In this document: positions 30,484-40,684 of the stretch, in pieces
Layout: each line of letters opens with the position of its first letter
Position numbering within the stretch: position 1 is the first letter of the stretch
DNA from: Herbinix sp.
GTDB taxonomy: Bacteria > Bacillota > Clostridia > Lachnospirales > Lachnospiraceae
NCBI GenBank assembly: GCA_029256105.1
Contig: JAQSYO010000004.1
Span: forward strand, 62,001-126,000
Length of the DNA: 64,000 nucleotides
Direction: 5' to 3'
The notes under the pieces: generated by a model
Seen by the model: only the letters and a program-made list of their open reading frames with translations
Told to the model about the DNA's origin: nothing
Databases searched by the model: none
Position numbers and translations under genes: made by a program

Positions 30484-32862
30484 ATGATTAATAATAATTT
30501 AATTCCTGAGAAACTCCCCCTTACGGAAGAGTATTTAAGGAAAATGGACGCTTATTTTCGAGCAGATAATTATTTATCTGCCGCACAGTTGTATCTACTT
30601 GATAACCCACTCTTACGTGAACCACTAACTCTACAACATATAAAGAAAAAAATTGTTGGGCATTGGGGTACCGTACCAGGTCAAAATTTCGTATACGTTC
30701 ATATGAACCGTATTATTAAGAAATATGATCTTAACATGATTCTCATATCTGGACCCGGACATGGCGGTAATTTCTTTGTAGCTAACACCTATTTGGAAGG
30801 AACCTATAGTGAAGTATATCCGAATGTAAGTCAAGATATTGAAGGAATGACAAAGCTTTGTAAGCAGTTCTCTTTCCCTGGTGGTATCTCAAGCCACGTT
30901 GCTCCGGAAACCCCTGGTTCAATTAATGAAGGTGGCGAACTAGGCTATTCTCTTGCACATTCCTTTGGTTCTGTATTTGATAACCCTGATTTAATCACAA
31001 CCTGCGTCGTCGGTGACGGTGAAGCAGAGACAGGTCCTCTGGCCACTGCCTGGCACTCGAATAAGTTTTTAAACCCTGTGACAGATGGTGCTGTACTTCC
31101 TATCTTACATTTAAATGGATATAAAATTAGCAATCCGACGATTTTTTCTCGAATTTCACATGAGGAAATCGATAACTTTTTCCGTGGATGCGGTTGGAAA
31201 CCTTATTTTGTTGAAGGTGACGATCCAATGACGATGCACAAAATAATGGCGGAGACACTTGATATTGTAATAGATGAAATTAAAGAGATTCAAAGAAATG
31301 CTCGTGAAAACCATGATCTTTCTCGTAAAATGTGGCCTATGATTGTACTTCGTACTCCAAAGGGCTGGACTGGTCCTCAAAATGTAGATGGTAATCAAAT
31401 TGTAGGATCCTTCCGTGCTCATCAAGTACCAATTTCTATGGAAAAGCCGGAGCATTTGGAGTTATTAAAGGAATGGTTGTTAAGTTATAAACCAGACGAA
31501 TTATTCGATGAGAAGGGTAAACTGTTTCCTGAATTAGCAGAATTAGCTCCCAAGGGAAATAGGCGAATTGGCTCAAATCCCCACGCAAATGGTGGATTAC
31601 TGCTTCGTGAATTACGCCTTCCTGATTTTCGTAAATACGGCATTGATGTTCCAACACCTGGGTCCTTTGAAGCACAGGACATGGTGGAGCTTGGTGCTTT
31701 TGTAAGAGATATATTTGTATTGAATAAAGAATCCCGTAATTTTAGAATCTTCGGACCGGACGAAACCATGTCTAACCGACTTGGTAAAGTATTTGAAGTT
31801 GTAAATCGTGGTTGGAATGCTGATACCTATGAATCAGATGAATTCTTATCCTTTGATGGTCGAGTTATGGATTCTATGTTAAGTGAGCATATGTGTGAAG
31901 GATGGTTGGAGGGATATTTATTAACCGGACGCCATGGTTTCTTCTCAAGTTATGAAGCCTTTATCCGTATCATTGACTCAATGGCTGCTCAGCATGCCAA
32001 ATGGTTAAAGGTGTCCTCCGAGTTACCTTGGAGACAAAGTATCTCTTCCCTCAACCTAATTCTTACCTCAAATGTATGGCAGCAGGATCATAATGGCTTT
32101 ACACATCAAGATCCCGGCTTCTTAGATCATATTTCCAATAAGAAAGCAGATGTAGTTCGGATCTATCTCCCACCGGATACTAACTGTTTATTATCAAGCT
32201 TTGATCATTGCATCCGTAGTAAAGATTATGTAAATGTATTAGTGACCTCAAAACATCCGAGACCGCAGTGGTTAACGATGGAACAGGCTATCAAGCATTG
32301 TACCCAGGGTGTTGGTATCTGGGAATGGGCAAGTAATGATCAGAACGATGAACCTGATGTGGTTATCGCTTGCTGTGGTGACACACCAACCTTAGAGGCT
32401 TTGGCAGCGGTTACGATATTACGTGACAATTTACCTGATGTCAAAATAAGATTTATAAATGTTGTCGACTTGATGAAATTGGAATCACATTTCAAACATC
32501 CACATGGATTAAATGATACTGACTACGATGCTTTGTTTACGAAGGATAAGCCAATTATTTTTGCTTTCCACGGATATCCTACCATGATCCATGAGTTAAC
32601 TTATTACCGCGCAAATCGTAATTTGAAAGTATTCGGTTATCAAGAAGAAGGAACCATTACTACTCCCTTTGATATGCGTGTTCAAAATCAAATTGACCGT
32701 TTCCATTTGGTTCAAACGGTAATTAACAGTCTTCCACAGCTAGGTAACCGTGGTGCATATTTGCTTCAAAAGATGCGTGATACTTTGGTTGCTCATAAAC
32801 AATATATCTCGGAATATGGACTTGATCTTCCCGAAGTACGCGACTGGAAATGGACTTTATAA
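30484..32862 (+). CDS. xfp: Xylulose-5-phosphate/fructose-6-phosphate phosphoketolase
   Basis: Thiamine-diphosphate enzyme that cleaves xylulose-5-P (and often fructose-6-P) with phosphate to acetyl-phosphate. It has 792 residues, full length. Characteristic stretches are [52 protein letters not shown] and the ThDP motif [24 protein letters not shown] precedes the ATG. It stands alone between its promoter and terminator. Sequence alone does not settle whether fructose-6-P is used. Confidence 0.97.
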   Translation: MINNNLIPEKLPLTEEYLRKMDAYFRADNYLSAAQLYLLDNPLLREPLTLQHIKKKIVGHWGTVPGQNFVYVHMNRIIKKYDLNMILISGPGHGGNFFVANTYLEGTYSEVYPNVSQDIEGMTKLCKQFSFPGGISSHVAPETPGSINEGGELGYSLAHSFGSVFDNPDLITTCVVGDGEAETGPLATAWHSNKFLNPVTDGAVLPILHLNGYKISNPTIFSRISHEEIDNFFRGCGWKPYFVEGDDPMTMHKIMAETLDIVIDEIKEIQRNARENHDLSRKMWPMIVLRTPKGWTGPQNVDGNQIVGSFRAHQVPISMEKPEHLELLKEWLLSYKPDELFDEKGKLFPELAELAPKGNRRIGSNPHANGGLLLRELRLPDFRKYGIDVPTPGSFEAQDMVELGAFVRDIFVLNKESRNFRIFGPDETMSNRLGKVFEVVNRGWNADTYESDEFLSFDGRVMDSMLSEHMCEGWLEGYLLTGRHGFFSSYEAFIRIIDSMAAQHAKWLKVSSELPWRQSISSLNLILTSNVWQQDHNGFTHQDPGFLDHISNKKADVVRIYLPPDTNCLLSSFDHCIRSKDYVNVLVTSKHPRPQWLTMEQAIKHCTQGVGIWEWASNDQNDEPDVVIACCGDTPTLEALAAVTILRDNLPDVKIRFINVVDLMKLESHFKHPHGLNDTDYDALFTKDKPIIFAFHGYPTMIHELTYYRANRNLKVFGYQEEGTITTPFDMRVQNQIDRFHLVQTVINSLPQLGNRGAYLLQKMRDTLVAHKQYISEYGLDLPEVRDWKWTL

Positions 32863-32872
32863 CTATCTATCA

Positions 32873-32920
32873 AAAAGAGAACAGGAATGATTTATATCTT
32901 CATTCCTGTTCTCTTCTTAT
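32873..32920. terminator. Bidirectional terminator after xfp
   Basis: AAGAGAACAGGAATGA pairs with TCATTCCTGTTCTCTT across a short loop, with A and T runs on the two sides. It separates convergent xfp and the MerR-type gene. Confidence 0.9.
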
Positions 32921-32925
32921 AAAGC

Positions 32926-33690
32926 TTATACATTCATCCCAGTATAAATCAACACCGCATCTCTTAAGAACGCTGCCATACCTGGTTGCTTCTTATCATA
33001 GAAGGCTGTGAAGCGTTCATCATCCACATACATCTGAGCAACACCTGCATGAGCCTCCTTGCTGTAGCTCCCCCATGCAAAGGATATCCACTGGCGATGT
33101 AAATCAGCAGTTTTTTGCCCTAGCTCTCCTGCCGGATCACCAGTAGCAAACGCTACTTCTAAGGTATCCAGTACTTCCTGACTTAACTTCTCAAACTCAG
33201 CATGCTGCTCCTGTGTCATGTTAAGCATTTGTTTGTTGGAGGCATCCACCTTCTCATCACCATACTTTTCTCTAATTTCCTTACCATACTTTTGTTCATT
33301 ATCTTCAACCATTTTTTTCTTAAAACCTTCGAATTTTTCTTTATCTTTCATATTAATTATTCCTTTCTGATATTCTATTGTCTTCTCTACATTTGCGATT
33401 AACAAATCAATTTGTTTCCTTTGCGCAAGGAGTTTCATAAGATGATCATTTAGTGCTGCAGTTTCATCAAAGGCTCTAGAAGTCACAATCTCTTTAATCG
33501 TATCCAAATTGACTCCCATCTCCCGGTAGAGCATAATTTGCTGTAAACGGTCCACCTCAAACTGGCCATAGATGCGATATCCTGATGAATTAATTCTTGC
33601 CGGCTTAAGAATTCCAATCTCATCATAATACCTTAGTGTCCTCGTGCTAACTCCTGCCAAGCTTCCTAGCTTTTGCACTGTATATTCCAT
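32926..33690 (-). CDS. MerR-family regulator with TipA-type ligand domain
   Basis: Regulator of 254 residues. The N-terminal MerR helix-turn-helix and wing read VQKLGSLAGVSTRTLRYYDE and KPARINSSGYRIYG. A dimerisation helix follows (~75-115), then a C-terminal TipAS-like domain (QEVLDTLEVAFATGDPAGEL...HRQWISFAWGSYSKEAHAGV). Such proteins bind thiopeptide or other drugs and remodel long-spacer promoters. No transport gene is adjacent; it is the only gene behind its own MerR-type promoter, suggesting at least autoregulation. Confidence 0.93.
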   Translation of the reverse strand: MEYTVQKLGSLAGVSTRTLRYYDEIGILKPARINSSGYRIYGQFEVDRLQQIMLYREMGVNLDTIKEIVTSRAFDETAALNDHLMKLLAQRKQIDLLIANVEKTIEYQKGIINMKDKEKFEGFKKKMVEDNEQKYGKEIREKYGDEKVDASNKQMLNMTQEQHAEFEKLSQEVLDTLEVAFATGDPAGELGQKTADLHRQWISFAWGSYSKEAHAGVAQMYVDDERFTAFYDKKQPGMAAFLRDAVLIYTGMNV

Positions 33691-33712
33691 GTTTCCACCT
33701 CCTTACAAGATT

Positions 33713-33743
33713 AGTGTATACCTTTACGTTACGTTAATGTCAA
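33713..33743 (-). promoter_or_regulatory. MerR-type promoter with 19-bp spacer
   Basis: TTGACA (33743-33738) is followed 19 bases on by TACACT (33718-33713). The spacer holds ACGTAACGT. Long spacers of 19-20 bases are the mark of promoters activated by MerR proteins. A 17-base reading with TATACA (33720-33715) is also possible. Confidence 0.55.
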
Positions 33744-34070
33744 TACATATTTAAAATATTTTGTAAAATGAAATAGTAGCTTCTTGATTGTATGAGTAAA
33801 TTAGTGTATCAAGATTTATTATTTTATTTTACAATAACAAAAAAGAGACAAACAATGTTGTCTCCCATACAGAAATACTTTATCTTTACGCACATCAGAG
33901 ATATTACAATCGTGAAAGTTTACCAATTGAAGCTTTGCTTATTTATGTTATTTTCAGTAGTCAGAGAATAACCTAACAATAATTGCTTCAACATAGCAAA
34001 CGGCCGTTGCCGATGCCATTCCACCATCTACAAATATCCCACCCACAATGTTATGACAGAACCTTTGCTT
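33744..34070 (-). terminator. Spacer with terminator of the EAL/GGDEF gene
   Basis: On the minus strand GAGACAA pairs with TTGTCTC at about 33844-33864 and TTTTTTGTT follows, a terminator about 200 bases after the EAL/GGDEF stop. The rest of the stretch shows no gene; a 21-codon frame starting at 34015 is too short to support. Confidence 0.6.
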
Positions 34071-35822
34071 TTATTTGTTTAAAAACATTGCAAGCTTCTT
34101 TTGTTTTGTATCTCTTTTCTTTTTTGCTAAAAATTCAGTGAACTCATATACATCTCTAAATTCATACGAAAAATTATTTACTACGACTGATGTCAAGGTT
34201 GTTAATGGAAATTGCTCCGTTACCCCCCTGCGGTTTACCGTTGTGATATAGCCATTTTGAACATCGATAGGATTATAAAATAACAATACATTCGATTCAA
34301 ATTGTTCGATTATAGCATCAAAATAATCCTCAGCGACAATTCCGTTCATTACTACAATAAAATCATCACCACCGATATGGCCGATAAAATTTTCCTTTGG
34401 TATAACCTCTTTTAAAATATTAGCTAGTAATTTAATTACCAAATCTCCGCATTCAAACCCATAGACATCATTAAATGCCTTAAAATTATCGATGTCAATA
34501 TAGGCCACACTATACTCCATATTACATTTCAAACAAAGATTTAATCTTTGTTCAACTATCATATTTCCCGGTAACCCTGATAAAGGATTCTGATGCTTTG
34601 CATTATCGACTTCAATTTCTGTTGTCTTCTGAAGTAAATCTTTGATTGTGACCGTACCAATGTATTTACCGTTATCTGTGACCACAATAAAATCATATAG
34701 ACTATCGAGGGGACGAGACATCGCTAAGTAGGACACAGTACTAATCGGGGTTTGATGATCCACATATAAAAAATTTTTATCCATTAATTCTGAAACCGGT
34801 TTGTTCTGATACAAGGAAAATCCGTAATGTCCACTCATTTTTAATGCTAATTTCTCGTAAGTAATAATTCCAAGAGGGATTTCATCTTCAACTATACACA
34901 ATCCAAAGAAATTGGGATTTTGCTTAAAAATAGTGTAGACATAATCGGAGGAAACATTAGGCGATACAATTCCGGTATAGGAACAAATATTTCGAATATC
35001 GGCATATGTAATATTACTTATATGAAGTTGATTGTATGTCGCGTTAATTGTAAGAATAACTTGTAGAATTTCATTCTTAATTTCATATATTTCAGTCGAT
35101 GGTTTTTGTATGTAATATCCTTGCCCGAACTGAACCCCTAGTTTGGCTAAGGTAGTAAATTCGTCAAAGGTTTCTATCCCTTCCGCAATCAAACTGATAT
35201 TGGAGGCTTTCGATAATTCCACCATTCCTTTTACCAACGCATATTTCAAGTTGTCTGAGTCGATACCACGAATCAGCTTCATATCAAGCTTAATATAGTT
35301 TGGATTAACATCACTGATTAAATTCAGTCCAGAATAACCGGCGCCTGCATCATCAATTGCTATTTTATAATTCTGGCTTCTATAATGATCGATTGTTGAT
35401 AAAAACCCACTCATATCTAAGATAACGTTTCTTTCTGTTATTTCAAAGATGATATTTTGCGGTTCAATTTGATATTGCATAAGAAATTCTCTGGTAAACC
35501 CTTTAATAAAGTTTTCATCGTGCATTATATTAGGGTTAACATTTATAAATAACATTTTATTATAGGGAGGAATCATGAACTTAAAAGCAGCTTCTAATGC
35601 TTTGGTTCTACAAAGCTGCTCCAATTCCCATAACCGGTTATATTCTCCCGCTAAGCTAAAAAGCATTTCTGGATTTTCAATTTCCGATTCACAAGTAATT
35701 CTACTCAGAGCCTCATGTCCCAAAACACTACCATCCTTCAAGGATATGATAGGCTGAAATACGGTTCTTATCTGTTTGTTTTCGATTATATACTCAAGTG
35801 CTTCTCTTCTCTCGTCTGACAT
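34071..35822 (-). CDS. EAL-CBS-GGDEF cyclic di-GMP turnover protein
   Basis: Cytosolic protein of 583 residues. The EAL phosphodiesterase domain (about 10-250) keeps its metal and catalytic residues: HEALSR, FEITERN, IDDAGAGYSGLN, IKLD, IAEGIET and GYYIQKP. A pair of CBS motifs spans about 280-400 (ending YIGTVTIKDLLQ). A GGDEF domain (about 410-560) follows, with HIGGDDFIVV, a variant usually still active as cyclase; no RxxD inhibitory site is seen five residues before it. The ATG at 35822 follows GAGG by seven bases. The CBS pair may make turnover respond to nucleotides. There are no membrane segments. Confidence 0.92.
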   Translation of the reverse strand: MSDERREALEYIIENKQIRTVFQPIISLKDGSVLGHEALSRITCESEIENPEMLFSLAGEYNRLWELEQLCRTKALEAAFKFMIPPYNKMLFINVNPNIMHDENFIKGFTREFLMQYQIEPQNIIFEITERNVILDMSGFLSTIDHYRSQNYKIAIDDAGAGYSGLNLISDVNPNYIKLDMKLIRGIDSDNLKYALVKGMVELSKASNISLIAEGIETFDEFTTLAKLGVQFGQGYYIQKPSTEIYEIKNEILQVILTINATYNQLHISNITYADIRNICSYTGIVSPNVSSDYVYTIFKQNPNFFGLCIVEDEIPLGIITYEKLALKMSGHYGFSLYQNKPVSELMDKNFLYVDHQTPISTVSYLAMSRPLDSLYDFIVVTDNGKYIGTVTIKDLLQKTTEIEVDNAKHQNPLSGLPGNMIVEQRLNLCLKCNMEYSVAYIDIDNFKAFNDVYGFECGDLVIKLLANILKEVIPKENFIGHIGGDDFIVVMNGIVAEDYFDAIIEQFESNVLLFYNPIDVQNGYITTVNRRGVTEQFPLTTLTSVVVNNFSYEFRDVYEFTEFLAKKKRDTKQKKLAMFLNK

Positions 35823-35863
35823 CAACAAACCTCTTTTGTTTTTGTTCTTATTTTAGCAGATAA

Positions 35864-35912
35864 AAATAGATTTTACGTACTTAGAATGGTAAATAGTAGG
35901 TAAAATCTATTT
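35864..35912 (-). terminator. AT-rich hairpin, probable end of the trp operon
   Basis: AAATAGATTTTAC (35864-35876) and GTAAAATCTATTT (35900-35912) are perfect 13-bp arms; on the minus strand TTTTTATC follows. It lies 79 bases beyond the last trp gene and in front of the EAL/GGDEF gene. Confidence 0.65.
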
Positions 35913-35990
35913 AAATCTATCAATTATTAGCAGGCATATTAGTCTTGTAATTTATCTACTGTGATATTTTAAATTATTTGCTGGAGTCTT

Positions 35991-37034
35991 TTATTTTTCA
36001 AAATTCTTATAGGAATGCGACGCTTCAATAAATTGGTTAAGTTTATTCTGCGCCAAACCACTGTCAAGAATTTCTTTTGCCAACTTAACACCGTCTTTTA
36101 AACTTTCCGCCTTATCTCCTATCATGAGAGCTCCTGCTGCGTTAAGTATCACAGCCTGACGACGTGGTCCTTTATTCTTTCCGGAGAATACATCTTTAAT
36201 CATTACTGCATTTGCTTCCGGCGTTCCAGTTGCAATATCATTTAACTTACATCTCGTTAGTCCCAGATCTTCCGGGATAATCTCATAACTTGTAATAATA
36301 CCGTTCTTTAACTCGTTCACCTTAGTCTTGCCAAGGAGTGATATCTCGTCCATTCCATCTTCTCCATGAACAAATAATGCTCTGGAATAGTCAAGTGAAA
36401 CAGCTACTTGGGTTACAATATCTAATAAATCAGGTTTGTATACGCCCATTACATGTCTCCTTGCTCTTGCCGGATTAATCAACGGCCCGATTATTGTATA
36501 AAAGATTGTTTTAATTCCCAAGTCCTTCTCTGGATGTATCATTTTACGCATAACCGGGTGAAATAACGGAGCATAGAGGAACGCCATTCCTACCTCTTCT
36601 ATCTGTTTTTCAACACTTCTGGGGCTTTGATTAATCTGAATTCCGAGTGCCTCCAGCACATCCGCACTACCGGATAAATGAATACTGGATTTACTACCGG
36701 TTTTGGCAACCTTAATTCCTGCTGCGGCTGCAACGAAAGCGACGGCAGTTGAAATATTAAAGGTACTTAACCCTCCACCAGTACCACAGGTGTCCATCAA
36801 TTCTCCTTCTACGTTAGGAGTTATCGGAATACAATAATCCCTCATTGCTTTGGCAATTGCTGAGATTTCTATAAGGGTCGGCCCCTTCATTAATAAGGCT
36901 ACCTGAAAACTCATAATCTGAATATCACTCATCTCATCCTTATGAATGGCTGAGATCATTCCATAGGCTTCTTCTGCGTTTAATTCCTGTCCTGCATTTA
37001 ACTTCTGCAAGAGTTCATTAATCATTCCTGCCAT
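35991..37034 (-). CDS. Second TrpD-like phosphoribosyltransferase at the end of the trp operon
   Basis: Homolog of anthranilate phosphoribosyltransferase, about 347 residues and full length, but clearly different from the trpD at 40685-41692. The PRPP loop is present (CGTGGGLSTFNIST). The next loop reads AKTGSKSSIHLSGSADVLEA where standard TrpD, including the other copy, has AKHGNRSVSSKCGSADVLEA; the His, Asn and Arg that contact anthranilate and PRPP become Thr, Ser and Lys. GIKTIFYTIIGPLINPA and VHGEDGMDEIS are conserved. It follows trpA with overlap; starts at 37034 or 37025 (ATGA overlap) are both possible. It may use another acceptor or be a low-efficiency second TrpD. Confidence 0.85.
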   Translation of the reverse strand: MAGMINELLQKLNAGQELNAEEAYGMISAIHKDEMSDIQIMSFQVALLMKGPTLIEISAIAKAMRDYCIPITPNVEGELMDTCGTGGGLSTFNISTAVAFVAAAAGIKVAKTGSKSSIHLSGSADVLEALGIQINQSPRSVEKQIEEVGMAFLYAPLFHPVMRKMIHPEKDLGIKTIFYTIIGPLINPARARRHVMGVYKPDLLDIVTQVAVSLDYSRALFVHGEDGMDEISLLGKTKVNELKNGIITSYEIIPEDLGLTRCKLNDIATGTPEANAVMIKDVFSGKNKGPRRQAVILNAAGALMIGDKAESLKDGVKLAKEILDSGLAQNKLNQFIEASHSYKNFEK

Positions 37035-37804
37035 GCGATACAAGCCCCTTTCATGCTCTGAACATAGTTCTCTACGTAAGGAACACAATCTTTGCCATAC
37101 TGTGCAACTATTTTCACAATAGCACTTCCAACGATTACACCATCCGAGATTGCAGCCATTTTTGACGCCTGCTCTGGAGTTGAAATACCAAATCCAATGG
37201 CACAGGGAATCTTTTTAATCTCTTTTACAAGGTTAATCATTTCTTCTAAATTAGAACTGATTTCACTTCGAATACCGGTAACCCCCATGGAGGAGACACA
37301 GTAAATAAAACCTTCCGCTTCCTTTGTAATCATATGTATCCGTTCCTTCGAAGTAGGTGCTATCATAGAGATTAGTGTAATTCCATTTTTATCACAATAG
37401 GGTTTTAACTCTTCTTTTTCTTCAAAGGGTACATCTGGTACGATTAAAGCATCTACCCCTGCTGCTTTACAATTCTCCATAAATCGTTCCGTCCCATACG
37501 TATATATTGGATTAGCATAGGTCATAAATGCTATCGGGACATTGCATACTTTTCGAATGCTCGTAACCATAGTAAATATTGTATCTGTCGTCACTCCTGC
37601 TGCTAAAGCACGATAATCTGCCTCTTGAATAATAGGTCCTTCTGCAACGGGATCAGAAAATGGTATCCCAAGCTCTATCAAATCAGCTCCCGCCTCCGCC
37701 ATACGAAGAACCAATTGCTCCGTAATTTCGATACAAGGATCACCTGCCGTCACAAAGGGGATAAATGCTTTCTTATTATGAAATACCTGCTCTATCCTAT
37801 TCAT
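37022..37804 (-). CDS. trpA: Tryptophan synthase alpha chain
   Basis: Cleaves indole-3-glycerol phosphate to indole, passed to TrpB. It has 260 residues. The catalytic region reads [19 protein letters not shown], with the catalytic Glu and Asp, after [23 protein letters not shown] and [11 protein letters not shown] bind phosphate. The ATG at 37804 has GGGGGG nine bases upstream. It overlaps trpB by 8 bases and the second trpD-like gene at its end. Confidence 0.97.
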   Translation of the reverse strand: MNRIEQVFHNKKAFIPFVTAGDPCIEITEQLVLRMAEAGADLIELGIPFSDPVAEGPIIQEADYRALAAGVTTDTIFTMVTSIRKVCNVPIAFMTYANPIYTYGTERFMENCKAAGVDALIVPDVPFEEKEELKPYCDKNGITLISMIAPTSKERIHMITKEAEGFIYCVSSMGVTGIRSEISSNLEEMINLVKEIKKIPCAIGFGISTPEQASKMAAISDGVIVGSAIVKIVAQYGKDCVPYVENYVQSMKGACIAWQE

Positions 37805-38981
37805 ATATTTGTACCCCCCTGTACCGCGCAATCGCAGCAACATCCTTATCTCCCCTGCCGGATAGATTAATAACCATGATTTGATCCTTTCCCAAGGTAG
37901 GAGCTAATTTCCTTGCATATGCTACAGCATGCGCACTCTCAATTGCCGGAATAATTCCTTCCATACGAGCAAGATACTCGAAGGCATCGACTGCCTCCTG
38001 ATCCGTGATAGGAACATATTCAGCTCTGCCGGTATCATGGAGATAAGAATGCTCCGGACCAACACCTGGATAATCAAGTCCGGCTGAGATGGAGTAAACT
38101 GGTGCAATCTGACCGTATTCATCCTGGCAAAAATATGATTTCATTCCGTGAAAGATGCCGAGGGAACCGGTTGATATTGTAGCTGCCGTCTTATCGGTAT
38201 CCACGCCAAGTCCTGCTGCCTCACATCCAATTAATCGAACGGATGCATCTCCAATAAATTCATAGAACAATCCCATGGCATTACTTCCCCCACCTACACA
38301 AGCCAGCACAACATCCGGTAACTTACCTTCTTTCCTTTTCAGCTGTTCCTTAACTTCCCTACCGATAATACTCTGAAAATCACGTACAATCGTCGGAAAT
38401 GGATGAGGCCCCATAACAGAACCTAATACATAATGTGTATCCTCCACACGCTTTGTCCATTCACGCAGAGTCTCATTCACTGCATCCTTTAAGGTCTGCG
38501 TACCGGATGTAACTGCATGAACCTTTGCTCCCAACAGCTCCATACGAAATACATTCATCGCCTGACGATCCGTATCTTCCTTACCCATGAAAATCTCGCA
38601 TTCCAAACCAAGTAATGCTGCGGCTGTCGCTGTTGCAACTCCGTGTTGACCAGCACCTGTCTCTGCTATTACTCTTGTCTTACCCATCCGCTTAGCAAGA
38701 AGCACCTGTCCAAGAACATTATTAATTTTATGGGAACCGGTATGGTTTAAATCTTCTCTTTTTAGATATATCTTCGCTCCACCCAAATCTTTCGTCATCT
38801 TCTCTGCGTAATATAACAAGGATGGCCTACCAGCATAATTCTTTAATAAATCATCCAACTCGTTACAGAAGCTATCGTCATTTTTATAATGATTATAAGC
38901 TTCTTCCAACTCAATTACCGCATTCATTAAGGTCTCCGGTATATATTGCCCTCCGTGTACACCAAATCTTCCATTTGACAT
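37797..38981 (-). CDS. trpB: Tryptophan synthase beta chain
   Basis: PLP enzyme joining indole and serine, 394 residues. The PLP lysine lies in [10 protein letters not shown] (Lys85), followed by [17 protein letters not shown] (catalytic Glu) and the phosphate loop [17 protein letters not shown] near the end is also family-typical. AAGGAG precedes the ATG, just after a small ACCGCTGAAAGCGGT hairpin. A 214-base spacer with a terminator-like hairpin separates it from trpF. Confidence 0.98.
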   Translation of the reverse strand: MSNGRFGVHGGQYIPETLMNAVIELEEAYNHYKNDDSFCNELDDLLKNYAGRPSLLYYAEKMTKDLGGAKIYLKREDLNHTGSHKINNVLGQVLLAKRMGKTRVIAETGAGQHGVATATAAALLGLECEIFMGKEDTDRQAMNVFRMELLGAKVHAVTSGTQTLKDAVNETLREWTKRVEDTHYVLGSVMGPHPFPTIVRDFQSIIGREVKEQLKRKEGKLPDVVLACVGGGSNAMGLFYEFIGDASVRLIGCEAAGLGVDTDKTAATISTGSLGIFHGMKSYFCQDEYGQIAPVYSISAGLDYPGVGPEHSYLHDTGRAEYVPITDQEAVDAFEYLARMEGIIPAIESAHAVAYARKLAPTLGKDQIMVINLSGRGDKDVAAIARYRGVQIYE

Positions 38982-39124
38982 TAATAACTCCTTTCCACCG
39001 CTTTCAGCGGTACAAATAACTTAGGATAAGACACTTACGTGACTTTTTATAGATGAATTATGTTCGGCATCTTCACTCTAACCAGTATTGCCACACAATG
39101 GTCACAATACTGATGAATACCTGT

Positions 39125-39191
39125 AAATATAAGAATGAATTTCCACTGGAATTCATTCTTATATTTGCTAAAAATTCAGCCATGCTGAATT
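39125..39191 (-). terminator. Long hairpin and terminator-like hairpin inside the trp operon
   Basis: Between trpF and trpB, AATTCAGC/GCTGAATT followed by TTTTTAGC (39191-39171 on the minus strand) looks like an intrinsic terminator, and just beyond is a perfect 17-bp inverted repeat (39125-39141 with 39150-39166). They could lower expression of trpB, trpA and the second trpD relative to the first five genes. Confidence 0.6.
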
Positions 39192-39195
39192 TTTT

Positions 39196-39807
39196 TTACA
39201 TACTCCTTACTTTCGTTACAATATCAAGAACCTTATCTTGATCCTTCCAACCCTCTGTCTCAACTCCACTACTTACATCAATACAATATGGATGAGCTAT
39301 TAAAATAGCCTTTTTAACATTATCAGTGCGAATTCCTCCTGCAAGAAAAAAGGGTTTGTTTATCTTAGTAATCATGGTCCAATCAAAGGCTTCACCTATT
39401 CCACCATACTGATCTTGCTTATAAGCATCCAAGAGTAAATAATCACAAGGTAATTTACTTGCTATCGTAATATCCTCCAAATTGCGTACCCTAACTGCTT
39501 TTATAATTGGATTAGATATCAGGGTTTTTAATTTGAGAATATAATTCATATCCTCCTCTCCATGCAGTTGAACAATATCAATAATACCTGAAGTACACAA
39601 CCGTATAATATGGTCAATATCATCGTTTACAAAAACGCCTACTGCTTTGATATCAGGATTCAATAATGCTTTCAATTCTTCAGCTATGCTATCGTTCACC
39701 TGTCGCTTACTATTTGCAAATACGAAACCAATATAATCCGGAAGTACCGTATTAACCATATCGATATCTACTTTTCTTGATAACCCACAGATTTTAATCT
39801 TTATCAT
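39196..39807 (-). CDS. trpF: Phosphoribosylanthranilate isomerase
   Basis: Converts PRA to CdRP; 203 residues forming a (beta/alpha)8 barrel. It begins IKICGLSRKVDIDMVN with the catalytic Cys, and has YIGFVFANSKRQV, VQLHGEED and the phosphate site FFLAGGIRTDNV, then IDVSSGVETEGWKD. It is a stand-alone gene, not fused to trpC, with a 53-base gap after trpC. Confidence 0.96.
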   Translation of the reverse strand: MIKIKICGLSRKVDIDMVNTVLPDYIGFVFANSKRQVNDSIAEELKALLNPDIKAVGVFVNDDIDHIIRLCTSGIIDIVQLHGEEDMNYILKLKTLISNPIIKAVRVRNLEDITIASKLPCDYLLLDAYKQDQYGGIGEAFDWTMITKINKPFFLAGGIRTDNVKKAILIAHPYCIDVSSGVETEGWKDQDKVLDIVTKVRSM

Positions 39808-39860
39808 TTCGGTATCCTCCCGAACTATATTTCTAACGGATCAAAACTACTATATAATAT

Positions 39861-40658
39861 TTAATATCCTTTTAATTTGGAAAGTAGTTCTTTCTTATTG
39901 CTACTACGCATTAATGTCTCCCCGATTAATACGGCATTCACACCTACTGCTTTTAAAGCTGCGATGTCCTGCGCTGTTTTTATTCCACTCTCAGCAACAA
40001 AGATAATATCCTTAGGTACCAAACTACGTAATTCTATACTATGATTAATATCTACTTCAAAGGTTTGTAGGTTACGATTATTTACCCCAATGATTCTTGC
40101 ACCAGCCTCGATTGCGGAAAACACCTCATCCTTCGAATGTGCTTCCACCAAAGCAGATAATCCCAATTCATTGCTAAGTGCTAGGAATTTCTTCAATGTA
40201 CTTGTATCCAGTAAAGAACATATGAGTAATACCGCATCGGCCCCGATTAACTTTGCTTCATAAATCTGATATTCATCGATCGTAAAATCTTTACGAAGTA
40301 CTGGGATATGCAACTGGTCACTTATCTCCTTTAAGTATCGATCCTCGCCTTTAAAATACTCCGGTTCCGTTAATACTGATATTGCATCAGCTCCAGCCGT
40401 TTCATAATCCTTTGCAATATCAAGATACGGAAAGTCTTCCGTTATAATCCCTTTTGAGGGAGAGGCTTTCTTCACTTCACAAATAAAAGTGAGCTCCTTC
40501 TTTCTTAAGGCTCTTTCGAAAGCAAAAGCATCACGGTTGTGAAAGCTTCGAACTCCAGCGCCATCATATATGATTGCTTTTAATTTCTCCAATGGAAGCT
40601 TATCCTTCGCATTTGAGACTCTGTTTCGACTAGACTCTGCAATTGTATCTAGTATCAT
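39861..40658 (-). CDS. trpC: Indole-3-glycerol-phosphate synthase
   Basis: Closes the indole ring from CdRP; 265 residues. Signature stretches are FICEVKKASPSKG (catalytic Lys), ISVLTEPEYFKG, VLRKDFTIDEYQIYEA, IGVNNRNLQTFEVD and FVAESGIKTAQDI. It follows trpD after 33 bases within the operon. Confidence 0.97.
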   Translation of the reverse strand: MILDTIAESSRNRVSNAKDKLPLEKLKAIIYDGAGVRSFHNRDAFAFERALRKKELTFICEVKKASPSKGIITEDFPYLDIAKDYETAGADAISVLTEPEYFKGEDRYLKEISDQLHIPVLRKDFTIDEYQIYEAKLIGADAVLLICSLLDTSTLKKFLALSNELGLSALVEAHSKDEVFSAIEAGARIIGVNNRNLQTFEVDINHSIELRSLVPKDIIFVAESGIKTAQDIAALKAVGVNAVLIGETLMRSSNKKELLSKLKGY

Positions 40659-40684
40659 ACGTTTACCTTACCTTCCTATGTTCA

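Noticed and set aside
33950-34015. 21-codon frame MASATAVCYVEAIIVRLFSDY on the minus strand after the EAL/GGDEF gene
   Set aside because: Although GGTGGA precedes it, it is very short, matches nothing recognised and lies in the 3' tail of the neighbouring transcript.
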